Source: Faecalibacillus intestinalis
Lineage (GTDB): Bacteria > Bacillota_I > Bacilli_A > Erysipelotrichales > Coprobacillaceae
NCBI RefSeq assembly: GCF_003024685.1
Contig: NZ_PYLQ01000021.1
Location: 1 to 46,091, forward strand
DNA length: 46,091 nucleotides
Direction: 5' to 3'
Part shown: piece by piece, positions 24,004 through 32,612 of the stretch
Position numbering within the stretch: the stretch's first letter is position 1
Layout of the letters: each line of letters starts with the position of its first letter
Translations under genes and position numbers: made by a program
Notes under the pieces: generated by a model
Databases searched by the model: none
What the model was told of the DNA's origin: nothing
Seen by the model: the letters and a program-made list of their open reading frames with translations, nothing else

Positions 24004-25311
24004 ATGGAAAATCTTTACAAATTAGATGGTAAAGTTCCAATTTTAAAAGCAATTCTTTTTGGATTGAAGCATATCTTAGCAATGTTTGTTGCTAACCTTT
24101 CACCAATTACTTTAATTGGTCTTGCATCTAGTTTAAAACAAACAGAAATTGCATTTTTATTACAAAATGCAATGTTTATTGCAGGAATTGTAACTTTAAT
24201 TCAATTATATCCTATTTGGAAAATCGGTTCACGTTTACCTATTGTTATGAGTGTCAACTTTAATTTTGTAGCTATCTTAACCTATGTAGGTGCTACTTAT
24301 GGTTATGCAAGTGCCATGGATGCAGTTTTAATAGGTGGACTAATTGAAGGGTGTTTAGGACTACTTGCACGTTATTGAAAAAAAATTATTACACCAATCG
24401 TTGCTGCATCTGTTGTTACGTCCATTGATTTTTCACTTTTTTCTGTTGGAACACGTTCTTTTGGTGGAGGTTACAGTGAAAGTTTTGGCTCTGCTAAAAA
24501 TTTACTTTTAGGGATTATCACTTTAGCAGCTTGTTTATTATTTAATATTTTTGCAAAATCATATAGCCAACAATTATCTGTTTTATTTTGTTTAATTGTT
24601 GGCAATATTCTTGCTATTTTTATGGGAAAAGTAGATTTATCTGTTATTTTTAATGGTGGATTGATTGCTTTATCTCATCTACTTCCTTTTAAAATGAAGT
24701 TTGATCTTGGCGCGATTATCGCTGTCGTCGTTATTTTCTTAGTTTCAGCTACTGAAACGATTGGTGATACCTCAGCCCTTGTAAACTCAGGATTAAATCG
24801 TGAAGTTACAGAAGAAGAAATTTCTGATTCTTTAGCTTGTGATGGGTTTTGTAGTTCTATTTCATCATTATTTGGTTGTCCACCGATTACTTCTTTTAGT
24901 CAAAATGTTGGTTTAATCAATATAACAAAAGTCGTCAATCGTTTTACGATTGCTACAGGAGCTATTTGTATGATCTTAGTTGGTTTACTTCCACCTATTG
25001 GTAATTTCTTTTCATCATTGCCTGAATCTGTTTTAGGTGGTGGTACAATTATGATGTTTGGTACTATTCTTACAAGTGGAATTGAAATGATTGCTAAAGC
25101 TGGATTTAATCAAAGAAATGTAACAATTGTTGCTTTATCATTAGCTGTTGGAATTGGATTTACTTCAGGAACAGAAGCTGATATTTGGCATATTTTTCCA
25201 AAAATCATTCAAGATGTTTTTGCTGGAAATTGCGTTGCTGTTGTTTTTGTTGTTTCAATTATTCTAAGTCTTGTTTTACCTAAAGATATGAATATTAAAA
25301 AGATAAAATAA
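24004..25311 (+). pseudogene. NCS2 xanthine/uracil permease interrupted by one in-frame TGA
   Basis: Reading through a TGA at 24376-24378 gives a single 435-codon frame with no other lesion, the normal size of a nucleobase:cation symporter-2. The N-part has ILAMFVANLSPITLIGLA; the C-part has the substrate-site motif SATETIGDTSAL and the NCS2 motif FGCPPITSFSQNVGLI. The TGA lies between LLARY and KKIITPIVAASVV, where relatives commonly have Trp (from recall), so TGG to TGA is the simplest change. Standard decoding truncates the protein at 124 residues, before the substrate site. No clear ribosome binding site or purine riboswitch is seen upstream. Confidence 0.85.
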
Positions 25312-25333
25312 AAATACGCTTTTGCGTATTTTT
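25311..25333. terminator. Bidirectional terminator between permease and HPr-like gene
   Basis: AAAATACGC / GCGTATTTT with a TTTT loop, overlapping the permease stop codon and 2 bp from the HPr-like stop codon. A- and T-runs flank it on both sides. Confidence 0.8.
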
Positions 25334-25334
25334 A

Positions 25335-25610
25335 TTATTGAATCGTTCCAATTTCAAGTGATTTGATTTTTTCAACAATCATATCCATTGCTGTACCTTC
25401 ATCTTCACCTTCTACAACAATTTCAATTTTTGCCTTATGAGGAATTCCAAGAGACAAAACACCCATTAAAGACTTCATATTTACTGATTTTTCATTATAA
25501 TTGAGCGTCACATGACTTTTATAAAGTTTGACCGCATCCACTAATTCAGTAGCTGGAGAAGCATAAAGACCTACAGGATTTGTAATTTCAATATTCACTT
25601 TTTTTGCCAT
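25335..25610 (-). CDS. HPr-like protein lacking the phosphorylated His (Crh-like)
   Basis: 91 residues, full HPr length. The active-site segment reads NPVGLYASPATELV where HPr has G-[IL]-H-A-R-P-A-T: the His phosphorylated by Enzyme I is Tyr16 (codon TAT) and the neighbouring Arg is Ser18 (TCT). The regulatory site is intact: NMKSLMGVLSLGI, with Ser47 equal to HPr Ser46, the HPrK/P target. It therefore cannot pass phosphate in the PTS but could be Ser-phosphorylated and act as CcpA co-repressor, as Bacillus Crh (Gln at the His position) does. The start has AGGGGAG upstream. A true HPr must exist elsewhere if the organism uses the PTS. The functional reading is inference. Confidence 0.88.
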   Translation of the reverse strand: MAKKVNIEITNPVGLYASPATELVDAVKLYKSHVTLNYNEKSVNMKSLMGVLSLGIPHKAKIEIVVEGEDEGTAMDMIVEKIKSLEIGTIQ

Positions 25611-25663
25611 AATAATCTCCCCTTTTCTATATATTTATTATAGCACGTTTTTACTGATTTGAT

Positions 25664-26185
25664 TTACCTTTTTTCAATAATAACAACATATGGCGAATTG
25701 TTTTTATTCATCATCTCAAACTTTGCTACATTATATAGTTTATGATCTAAAGAACGAAAATATGCATCCAAATTTGTACTTTCTTTCCCTTGATCATGTC
25801 CAATATAAACAACCACATGCAAACATCCACCTTTGACTAAATGTTCCAAAGCTTTTTCTATTGTTTTTAAGGTTGTTTCATACTGTGTTACACATTCATG
25901 ATTGCCACCTGGTAAATAACCTAGATTAAAAATTCCAACCTCAAAATCTTGAACATCTTCATCAAAGTATTCATGACTTTTTAAAAATAAAGTAATATTC
26001 TTTTTTCTCTTTACTAATTCTTTTGTATTATTTAACGCTAATGATTGAATATCATAACTATAAACATGATGACAATAATCACTTAAAAACAGTGTATCAT
26101 GACCATTTCCCATCGTAAAATCAATCCCGTTTTGATATTTATGTTTTTTTATCCTTTGATGTACAAACTCAATCATAGATTCCAT
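25664..26185 (-). CDS. mnmM: tRNA U34 methyltransferase of the MnmM (YtqB) family
   Basis: 173 residues from the ATG at 26185, which has AGAGGTGA at correct spacing; the frame also opens at a GTG at 26194. It is a class I SAM methyltransferase: motif I is IDFTMGNGHDTLFLS, and the signature FNLGYLPGGNHE is characteristic of YtqB/MnmM, which makes the final methylation of 5-aminomethyl-2-thiouridine at tRNA position 34. It ends in VVIIEKR. It overlaps closely with the pseudouridine synthase gene upstream (12 bp apart), so both RNA-modification genes are probably one unit. Confidence 0.85.
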   Translation of the reverse strand: MESMIEFVHQRIKKHKYQNGIDFTMGNGHDTLFLSDYCHHVYSYDIQSLALNNTKELVKRKKNITLFLKSHEYFDEDVQDFEVGIFNLGYLPGGNHECVTQYETTLKTIEKALEHLVKGGCLHVVVYIGHDQGKESTNLDAYFRSLDHKLYNVAKFEMMNKNNSPYVVIIEKR

Positions 26186-26197
26186 TTTCTTCACCTC

Positions 26198-27016
26198 TTA
26201 TTTTTTACCATAAAATTCTTTTGGACAATCCACCTTAAATTCATATTTCTTTTTAGTAACAGGATGAATAAAACCAAATGCATGTGCATGTAATCCAAGC
26301 CTTCTCAGTGGATTCGTTGTTGCTCCATATTTCTTATCGCCAACAATTGGATGATGAATATTTGATAATTGAACTCTGATTTGATTTTTTCTACCTGTAT
26401 CTAATTGTATTTCTAAAAGGGTTTGGTTTTTTATTTCTTTAATAGCTTTATAATGCGTAATCGCAAGTTTCCCTTTTTCTTTACTTGTAACATAAACTTG
26501 TTGACTTCTACTTTCTGCCAAATAGTTTTTTAATGTTCCATTTTTTAAGCCTTTACCTTCTACTAAAGCCATATAGCCTCTTAAATAAACAATTTTATTC
26601 CAATCTTTTTGTAATAAATCTCTTATTTTTTCATTTTTACAAAACATTAAAACACCAGATGTTTCTCGATCTAAACGATGAACAATAAATACTTTTTGTT
26701 TTCTGTCTTGTTTTTTTAAATATTCACTTACATAATGATAAGCTGTTTTTTCTTTTTCTTTACCATCTGACATGCTTAATAAACCAGAAGGTTTATTGAT
26801 TACAACAAATTCTTGATCTTCATATAAAATCTCTAATGAAGATGTATTTTCTTTTTTGATTTCTACTTGGTCATTTTCATGTAATAAATAATCAAACTGA
26901 CTAATTTGTTGGTTATTTACATAAACTTGTTTATATTTTAATAAGTTTTTAGCATTTTTGCGATTATAAGATAATAACAGATAATCCATTAATAACATTT
27001 CTTTTTTTACTTTCAT
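26198..27016 (-). CDS. RluA-family RNA pseudouridine synthase
   Basis: 272 residues. An N-terminal S4-like RNA-binding region (LLLSYNRKNAKNLLKYKQVY) precedes the catalytic domain with IVHRLDRETSGVLMF, whose Asp is the nucleophile, and later LEIQLDTGRKNQIRVQL. This matches the RluA/RluD class. Which rRNA or tRNA uridine is modified cannot be told. AGGAGA precedes the ATG. Confidence 0.92.
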   Translation of the reverse strand: MKVKKEMLLMDYLLLSYNRKNAKNLLKYKQVYVNNQQISQFDYLLHENDQVEIKKENTSSLEILYEDQEFVVINKPSGLLSMSDGKEKEKTAYHYVSEYLKKQDRKQKVFIVHRLDRETSGVLMFCKNEKIRDLLQKDWNKIVYLRGYMALVEGKGLKNGTLKNYLAESRSQQVYVTSKEKGKLAITHYKAIKEIKNQTLLEIQLDTGRKNQIRVQLSNIHHPIVGDKKYGATTNPLRRLGLHAHAFGFIHPVTKKKYEFKVDCPKEFYGKK

Positions 27017-27026
27017 TTTTTTCTCC

Positions 27027-27056
27027 TAAAAAAATGCAAAGAAATCTTTGCATTTT
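27027..27056 (-). terminator. Terminator of the ATPase-like gene
   Basis: Minus strand AAAATGCAAAG / CTTTGCATTTT with a four-base loop followed by T-run, directly after the stop codon of the ATPase-like gene. Confidence 0.85.
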
Positions 27057-28992
27057 ACATTCTTACAATATTTTGTGAATTCAATAAAACAAGTATTGAT
27101 TCTAAAATATAAATTAAACAAGCTACCCACCAAGAAATAAATGAAATAACTGCTAATAATACAACAAGCAAGCTAATCACAATCCCAATAAAAGTATTTC
27201 CAATATTAATACTCTTTTGTTTTCTAGCTATTTTTAATAAATCAATAATTGTATCAAAATTAGAATCCGTCAACATAATATCACTATTACGTTGTACTTT
27301 TTCATTATGCACACCACCACGAGAAATGGCAACAGAAGCCTTTTGAAGTAAAGCAATATCTTTATCACAATCTCCAATATAAGCAACAGGTCCAGCAACA
27401 AGTGTTTTATCCATAACTTTTAATTTTTGTTCAACACTATAATTGTTATAAATTGTATATTCATCATTTTCTAAATCAACCGGTCCGTCATTAAAAATAA
27501 TCAATGATTTATGTAATCCTTTGATTTTTTCAAAAAGATCCATTTCTTCTTCTGTTGTTTCAATACCATCAAAACGATCATAGATAATTGTTGTACATGT
27601 ATTTAAATCATCCAACCCGCTATTTTCTTTAATCGCAATTTTTTTAGAGAATGCTTTAGCTATTCCCGCAAGTAAAGTAAAGGATGCTCCTTGAACATAG
27701 GCAAAACTTCCAGAAACAGTCAACATAATAATTCCTAAATACATATATTTTAAATTATCTGTTAAATTTATTAATGGTAAAACAACACAGCATACTAAAC
27801 CAACAATAATTAAAGCTTTAGAATAAACATCAGAAACTTTAAAAATAATTTTTTCTGTATGTGATGAAGACATTGGTGCATTCATCGCAATATCTAAAAC
27901 TTTAGACATTGCTGAATCTTCATATAAAGCTGTTGTTTTTACATGTAAATATCCTTCTGTAACAACAGTTCCACTATAAACTTCATTTCCAATTTTAGAT
28001 TTAATACATACATCACTACCATCAATGGCATAAACATCCAATTTAGCATTTCCCTTAATAATTTTACCACCTAAAGGAATGGTTTCACCCTCATTGATAA
28101 CGATAACATCTCCAATATCAAAGTTACCTAAAGGAATCATTTCTTCTTTTCCTTTACGTAACCTTCTTCCTAAGTTTTGATGCGCTACTAAATCATCGAT
28201 CTTTTCCATAGACCATTGTGTTACTTGCATAATCAATTGTTTACCAGCTTGATACATGATAGAAACGACCAACGCTTCAATAAATGCTCCATAGATCCAT
28301 CCCATAAAACAAGCTAATAAAAAGATATTATTTTCTGATAAATAATTTTTTAACTGTAAATCTCTTTTAGCTTCAACAAGTACTTTTTCATTACAAATAA
28401 GTAAAGCTATCATCCATCCTACATAAGTTAAAAATGAAGTATCTCCAAAAGTAACCAATCCAAGTGCAATACCTACACATAATAAAGCAATTCTTGCATA
28501 CTTTTGTACATATTTTTCATTAAATAAATCTTGTGATTTAAAAGGCTTTTTCCATTGTTCTACTTGTATTTCAGGATTAACATTTTCAACAATACGTGAA
28601 ATACGAGGTAATGCTTTTGCTGAAGTTGTTAATGTTAAAAGTTTGTTTTGAAAATCTAATTGAACATTTTCATAAACACTATATTTAGAAAGAATGTTTT
28701 GTATTTCGTGTGCATCTTTTTCACTTTCCAAATTCGTAAACATGAAGATTTTTTCTACTTTTGCTTGATTAGAAACATACTCTCTTTTCTTTCGATTGAC
28801 CATTTCTTGAAGTACATAATCCATCTTTGATTCATCTAAATAGTTTTGTATATTATCTGGTCGTGCACAATTAAACGAAATAGAATCCTTATTTATTTTA
28901 ATATGTGACACTTCTTGCATACTATTTAACTTTAAAGATAAAGCATTAATATCATCATTACTTACATGATCAATATAATATACACGTTCCAT
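27055..28992 (-). CDS. P1B-type ATPase-like membrane protein with lost catalytic motifs and no N domain
   Basis: 645 residues, intact frame, AAGGAG before the ATG. Two HMA-like ferredoxin-fold repeats without CxxC (about 1-60 and 80-145) precede four membrane helices, an A domain, a helix pair, a P-like domain and two C-terminal helices. The architecture follows a heavy-metal P-type ATPase, but the A-domain TGES loop is DGSD (about 322), the metal-site CPC is GSF (about 428), DKTGT is DRFDG (Asp about 471 retained) and GDGxND is GDCDKD (about 540). The gap between the phosphorylation and hinge motifs is only about 70 residues where P1B pumps have over 200, so the nucleotide-binding domain is missing. 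It is unlikely to pump with ATP; a metal-binding, scaffold or channel role is possible. Confidence 0.82.
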   Translation of the reverse strand: MERVYYIDHVSNDDINALSLKLNSMQEVSHIKINKDSISFNCARPDNIQNYLDESKMDYVLQEMVNRKKREYVSNQAKVEKIFMFTNLESEKDAHEIQNILSKYSVYENVQLDFQNKLLTLTTSAKALPRISRIVENVNPEIQVEQWKKPFKSQDLFNEKYVQKYARIALLCVGIALGLVTFGDTSFLTYVGWMIALLICNEKVLVEAKRDLQLKNYLSENNIFLLACFMGWIYGAFIEALVVSIMYQAGKQLIMQVTQWSMEKIDDLVAHQNLGRRLRKGKEEMIPLGNFDIGDVIVINEGETIPLGGKIIKGNAKLDVYAIDGSDVCIKSKIGNEVYSGTVVTEGYLHVKTTALYEDSAMSKVLDIAMNAPMSSSHTEKIIFKVSDVYSKALIIVGLVCCVVLPLINLTDNLKYMYLGIIMLTVSGSFAYVQGASFTLLAGIAKAFSKKIAIKENSGLDDLNTCTTIIYDRFDGIETTEEEMDLFEKIKGLHKSLIIFNDGPVDLENDEYTIYNNYSVEQKLKVMDKTLVAGPVAYIGDCDKDIALLQKASVAISRGGVHNEKVQRNSDIMLTDSNFDTIIDLLKIARKQKSINIGNTFIGIVISLLVVLLAVISFISWWVACLIYILESILVLLNSQNIVRM

Positions 28993-29051
28993 ATTCTTTA
29001 CTCCTTTTTATGCAACTTATTTTATCATACTTCTTATAAAATTCAAAATTC

Positions 29052-29303
29052 CTACTTTCCTTCATTCGTCTTTTTATGTTTGATAATCAAAAAATTTTGA
29101 TGGAATTCTTTTTCTGTACAAGATAAAGTGAACTCATCACCATATACTTTATAATAAAGTTGTTCATTTATTTCTCCTTTAATAACACAATCATAGATTG
29201 CTCCTTTTTCAAATAAAGTATTTTCTTCTTTTCCAATAATGATGTTCATTGACTTTATACATCTACATAAACATCTTTTCCCTGAATTTGCGATGATAAT
29301 CAC
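29052..29303 (-). CDS. Small protein upstream of the ATPase-like gene, unknown function
   Basis: 83 residues if begun at the GTG at 29303, or 65 from the ATG at 29249 (MNIIIGKEEN). Neither has a good ribosome binding site; a GAGGTG overlaps the GTG itself, so the true start may be a non-ATG codon a few bases in. The longer form has a Cys cluster, CLCRC, near its N-terminus and another Cys (LSC) later. It lies 59 bp upstream of the ATPase-like gene on the same strand and is probably cotranscribed, so a shared, possibly metal-related role is a guess. Confidence 0.5.
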   Translation of the reverse strand: MIIIANSGKRCLCRCIKSMNIIIGKEENTLFEKGAIYDCVIKGEINEQLYYKVYGDEFTLSCTEKEFHQNFLIIKHKKTNEGK

Positions 29304-29398
29304 CTCATTTCTTTATTATTGTACATCAGCTTTCTATTTATGACAAACTTCCTTTGAATATGATATAATAAATGATGAATAAGCAAAGGGGGCATTTT

Positions 29399-30325
29399 AT
29401 GAAAATAAAAAAATTATTTATTTTTTTTATTTCTACAATTACATGTCTTTTTTGTATTACCGGCTGTTCAAACAATGATTCAAAAAAGGAATCAAAAAAA
29501 TTACGTGATTCATCTCCACAATTATATTTACCTTCTACCGACTATCAAGTTACTTATCAAGAAAATAACGTAAGTGTTGATGCATCACATACATCTTCAG
29601 GATATATTATGGTTAATTATAGTGGACATAATGAAAAAGTTAAAATACAAGTAACCTCTCCTGATCAAAATAATTATACATATCCTGTTACGTATTTAAA
29701 TCAATTTGTTACATATCCTTTACCAAGAGGAAATGGTACTTATAAAATAACTGTTTTAGAATCCGTTGATCCGACTAAAAATCTCTATGCAACTTGTTTT
29801 ACACAACAAATAGATGTCTCTTTAGAAAACGAGTATCTACCATTTCTTTATTCTAATTATTATATTTCATTTAATAAAGATTCTCTTTGTGTCAAAAAAG
29901 CACGACAACTCGCTAAAAAATGCTACTCATCTTTAGATGTTGTTTCAAATGTTTATAATTACATTATCAAAAATATAAAATATAATAAAGAAAAAGCAAA
30001 TAATGTACAGTATGGTTATGTTCCTGATCCTGATCAAACATTAAATGATAAAACAGGTATTTGTTTCGACTATGCCTCTTTAACTTGTGCGATGCTTAGG
30101 TCTCAAGGAATTCCTACAAAACTCGAAGTAGGTTATGTTGGTGAAGTTTATCATGCCTGGATCAGTTGTTATGTAGACGAAACTGGTTGGATAGACAATA
30201 TTATTGAATTTGATGGCAAAGACTGGTCTTTATTAGACCCAACTTTAGGAGCGAATAATAAAAGTAAAGATGTAAAAAAATATATCGGTGATGGCAGTAA
30301 ATATATAGTAAAATATACATATTAG
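29399..30325 (+). CDS. Lipoprotein with transglutaminase-like domain
   Basis: 308 residues from the ATG at 29399 with AAAGGGGG upstream. A type II signal peptide ends in the lipobox CITGC, so it is anchored outside the membrane. The C-terminal transglutaminase core shows the triad: Cys in GICFDYASLTCAMLRSQGIP (about 221), His in YHAWISCYV (about 250) and Asp in WSLLDPTLGA (about 280). Such domains act as proteases, cross-linkers or peptide-binding modules. It is the first gene of the pilus-like operon (15 bp before pilC), which suggests processing or cross-linking of the pilin-like proteins; that is inference. A TATAAT lies at 29364-29369. Confidence 0.88.
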   Translation: MKIKKLFIFFISTITCLFCITGCSNNDSKKESKKLRDSSPQLYLPSTDYQVTYQENNVSVDASHTSSGYIMVNYSGHNEKVKIQVTSPDQNNYTYPVTYLNQFVTYPLPRGNGTYKITVLESVDPTKNLYATCFTQQIDVSLENEYLPFLYSNYYISFNKDSLCVKKARQLAKKCYSSLDVVSNVYNYIIKNIKYNKEKANNVQYGYVPDPDQTLNDKTGICFDYASLTCAMLRSQGIPTKLEVGYVGEVYHAWISCYVDETGWIDNIIEFDGKDWSLLDPTLGANNKSKDVKKYIGDGSKYIVKYTY

Positions 30326-30339
30326 AGGGGATGATATTT

Positions 30340-31386
30340 ATGAATAAAAAGAATGAAGTACTTACAAATTTAGAATTATCTAGCTTTTGTAAACAAATGT
30401 CTATGATTTTAAAAGCTGGTATTTCACCAATAGAAGGTATTTCTATGATGATAGAAGATAGTCAAAATAAAAATGAAAAACAGCTTTTAGAAAAAATCTA
30501 TGAAGATTTAACAATGACATCTTCACTTGCTATATCTTTAAAGAAAACATCTGTTTTTCCTAATTATATGATCCAGATGCTAGAAATCGGTGAAGAAACA
30601 GGAAGAAATGATGAAGTTATGGATGCATTGTCTCATCATTATCAAAGAGAAGAAATGATTTTACAAAGTATAAAGAATGCTATTACTTATCCAATGATCA
30701 TGATTTTGATGATGGTTGTCATTATTGTTATTTTAATGACAAAAGTAATGCCTATTTTTAATCAAGTTTTTCAACAATTAGGTCATGAGATGACTGGATT
30801 ATCTAAAGGAGTTCTTTTACTTGGAAATACTTTATCTAAGTATGCTGCTGTTTTTATTATTATTTTATTAATTGTAATTGGTTTTATCTTTTATTTATTA
30901 CACAATAAAAATGGAAAAGAAAAATTTAAAACTATTTTCTATCATTTTAAAGGTATAAAAAATTTATTTCATAAAATATATGCTTGTCGTTTAGCTGGAG
31001 GAATGTCTCTTTCTTTAAAAAGTGGGCTCCCTTTTGATCGTTGTATCGAATTATCTAAAGAACTTGTTTATGACAAACATTTTCAAAAAGAAATCAATGA
31101 TTGCCAAAATCTTTTAGATAAAGGATCGAGTCTAGCAAAATCTTTTCATGATAGTCATATTTTTACTGGTGTTCAATCTAGAATGTTGAATATTGCTGAA
31201 AAAGCCGGTCAAGTAGATTCTATTATGGATGATATTGCTGATCAATTAGAAGATGAAATTGATGAAAAAATAAGCTCGTATATTAATATTTTAGAACCAA
31301 CACTTGTTATTATCCTTTCTATTATTGTTGGAGTTATCTTATTATCTGTCATGTTGCCACTTTTAGGAATTATGTCAAATATATAG
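30340..31386 (+). CDS. PilC/GspF-type inner-membrane platform protein
   Basis: 348 residues from the ATG at 30340 (AGAGGGG at proper spacing). Two repeated GspF cytoplasmic domains and three membrane helices (about 105-130, 170-190, 320-345) are visible. The family blocks FPNYMIQMLEIGEETGRNDEVM and LPPLDRC-like LPFDRCIELSK are present, the former ending the first domain. It anchors the ATPase to the membrane and transfers motion to the growing or shrinking fibre. Confidence 0.92.
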   Translation: MNKKNEVLTNLELSSFCKQMSMILKAGISPIEGISMMIEDSQNKNEKQLLEKIYEDLTMTSSLAISLKKTSVFPNYMIQMLEIGEETGRNDEVMDALSHHYQREEMILQSIKNAITYPMIMILMMVVIIVILMTKVMPIFNQVFQQLGHEMTGLSKGVLLLGNTLSKYAAVFIIILLIVIGFIFYLLHNKNGKEKFKTIFYHFKGIKNLFHKIYACRLAGGMSLSLKSGLPFDRCIELSKELVYDKHFQKEINDCQNLLDKGSSLAKSFHDSHIFTGVQSRMLNIAEKAGQVDSIMDDIADQLEDEIDEKISSYINILEPTLVIILSIIVGVILLSVMLPLLGIMSNI

Positions 31387-31399
31387 GGAGGTACTTTTT

Positions 31400-31735
31400 A
31401 TGAGATTCACAAATCAAAAAAGAAATCATCCTTTTAAAAATATTGTTATTTCTGTCATTATTTTTTTAAGTGTTGCTGGTCTATTTAATTATGGTGTTCA
31501 ATCCATGTCTAAACAATCTATAGATGAACAACAAACCAATTTAGAAACAGCAATTGAAAGATGCGTTAGTCAGTATTATGTTCTTGTTGGTCACTATCCA
31601 GAAAGTTTAAATATTTTAGAAAAAGAATACGGTTTAACTTATAATAAGAAAATCTTTTTTGTAGATTATCAAGTGCTCGGTGAAAATATTGCTCCTGATA
31701 TCGTTGTCATCAGGAAGGAGGGTGCATATGAATAA
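31400..31735 (+). CDS. Pilin-like protein with N-terminal anchor
   Basis: 111 residues, AGGGAGG before the ATG. A single N-terminal membrane helix (IVISVIIFLSVAGLFNYG) is followed by a soluble region with CVSQYYVLVGHYPESLNIL, the pattern seen after the helix in GspG-like pseudopilins. There is no G-FxxxE prepilin cleavage motif. Its 3' end overlaps the next gene by 8 bp. Confidence 0.65.
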   Translation: MRFTNQKRNHPFKNIVISVIIFLSVAGLFNYGVQSMSKQSIDEQQTNLETAIERCVSQYYVLVGHYPESLNILEKEYGLTYNKKIFFVDYQVLGENIAPDIVVIRKEGAYE

Positions 31736-32198
31736 AAATAAACATGTAATTGATATGATTTTTCCAATTGCTTTATTCTTTGTTTTTATCAGTAGTTGTT
31801 TTATTGTTTTAATTCTTTCTTTTCATACGTATAGAAAGACCGTTCAATTAGAACAAAGTAATTATCAAACACGCACTGCTCTATCCTATATTACTCAAAA
31901 AATACATCAAAATGATTTGATAGACAGTGTTTCATTACAACAAATTGATCAAAAAGATGTTTTGGTATTAAAGTCATCTTATAGTCAAGGCAAATATACA
32001 ACTTATCTTTATGAAGATAAGGGGTATTTAAAAGAGTTATTTATTTCTAATCAACTTGAATTTGATAAAGATGATGGTAAAAAAATAATTCCTGTATCAC
32101 ATTTAAAAATGCAACAAATCAATCCTTATTTATACCATTTTTCATGTATTGTAGATCATAAAGAAATTAATACAAATGTTGCAATCCAATCAAAATAA
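31728..32198 (+). CDS. Pilin-like protein (DUF4860-like), N-terminal anchor
   Basis: 156 residues from the ATG at 31728, which has AGGAGGG; the frame itself opens at 31680. N-terminal helix FPIALFFVFISSCFIVLILS, then a soluble C-terminal domain (beta-rich by pattern). It resembles the minor pseudopilins encoded in Bacillota type IV pilus-like operons. No canonical cleavage motif. Confidence 0.65.
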   Translation: MNKNKHVIDMIFPIALFFVFISSCFIVLILSFHTYRKTVQLEQSNYQTRTALSYITQKIHQNDLIDSVSLQQIDQKDVLVLKSSYSQGKYTTYLYEDKGYLKELFISNQLEFDKDDGKKIIPVSHLKMQQINPYLYHFSCIVDHKEINTNVAIQSK

Positions 32199-32210
32199 AG
32201 GAGGTCTAAA

Positions 32211-32612
32211 ATGAAAAATATTAATAGACAAACACATATTTTTATTTTCGAATTAGTAATTGCCATTGCTTTTTTTGCTTTAGCATCAAGTATATGTGTT
32301 CAATTTTTCGTTAAAGCCCATTCTTTATCTAAAGAAACAAATGATATCAATATTTCTATGAATTTAGCAACAGGCTATGTAGAAGAATTTTTAAATGATC
32401 CTACAATTTATCAAGTTAATCAAGAATATATTCATTATTATGATGAAAACTGGAAAAATTGTCATAAAAAGAATTCAACTTATTTTATTAAAATTTATTG
32501 TAGTGATAAAGACTCAATAGAAACAATTCATGTAAGAGTCTATCATTACCACAAAAAGATTTATTCTATTACAAGTGATCAATATATAAAGGAGGATAAC
32601 CATGAATCATAA
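32211..32612 (+). CDS. Type IV prepilin-like protein
   Basis: 133 residues, AAGGAGG before the ATG. The N-terminus FIFELVIAIAFFALASSI is the best prepilin-like helix in the operon, with the Glu at the +5-like position, but the Gly before the cleavage site is missing (His-Ile in its place). It has Cys residues in the soluble part (WKNCHKK, IYCSDK). It overlaps the next gene by 11 bp. Confidence 0.65.
   Translation: MKNINRQTHIFIFELVIAIAFFALASSICVQFFVKAHSLSKETNDINISMNLATGYVEEFLNDPTIYQVNQEYIHYYDENWKNCHKKNSTYFIKIYCSDKDSIETIHVRVYHYHKKIYSITSDQYIKEDNHES

Noticed and set aside
24376-24378. Selenocysteine or full UGA-to-Trp reassignment
   Set aside because: No SECIS-like hairpin follows the TGA, and Trp is encoded by TGG throughout the other genes; the Rpn gene also ends in TGA. 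Only leaky or rare readthrough remains open.
25335-25610. Ordinary ptsH (HPr)
   Set aside because: The codon at the catalytic position is TAT (Tyr), so Enzyme I-dependent phosphotransfer is not possible at that residue.
27055-28992. Functional copper/zinc exporting ATPase
   Set aside because: The CPC, DKTGT and GDGxND motifs and the N domain are missing, so ATP-driven transport is not supported.
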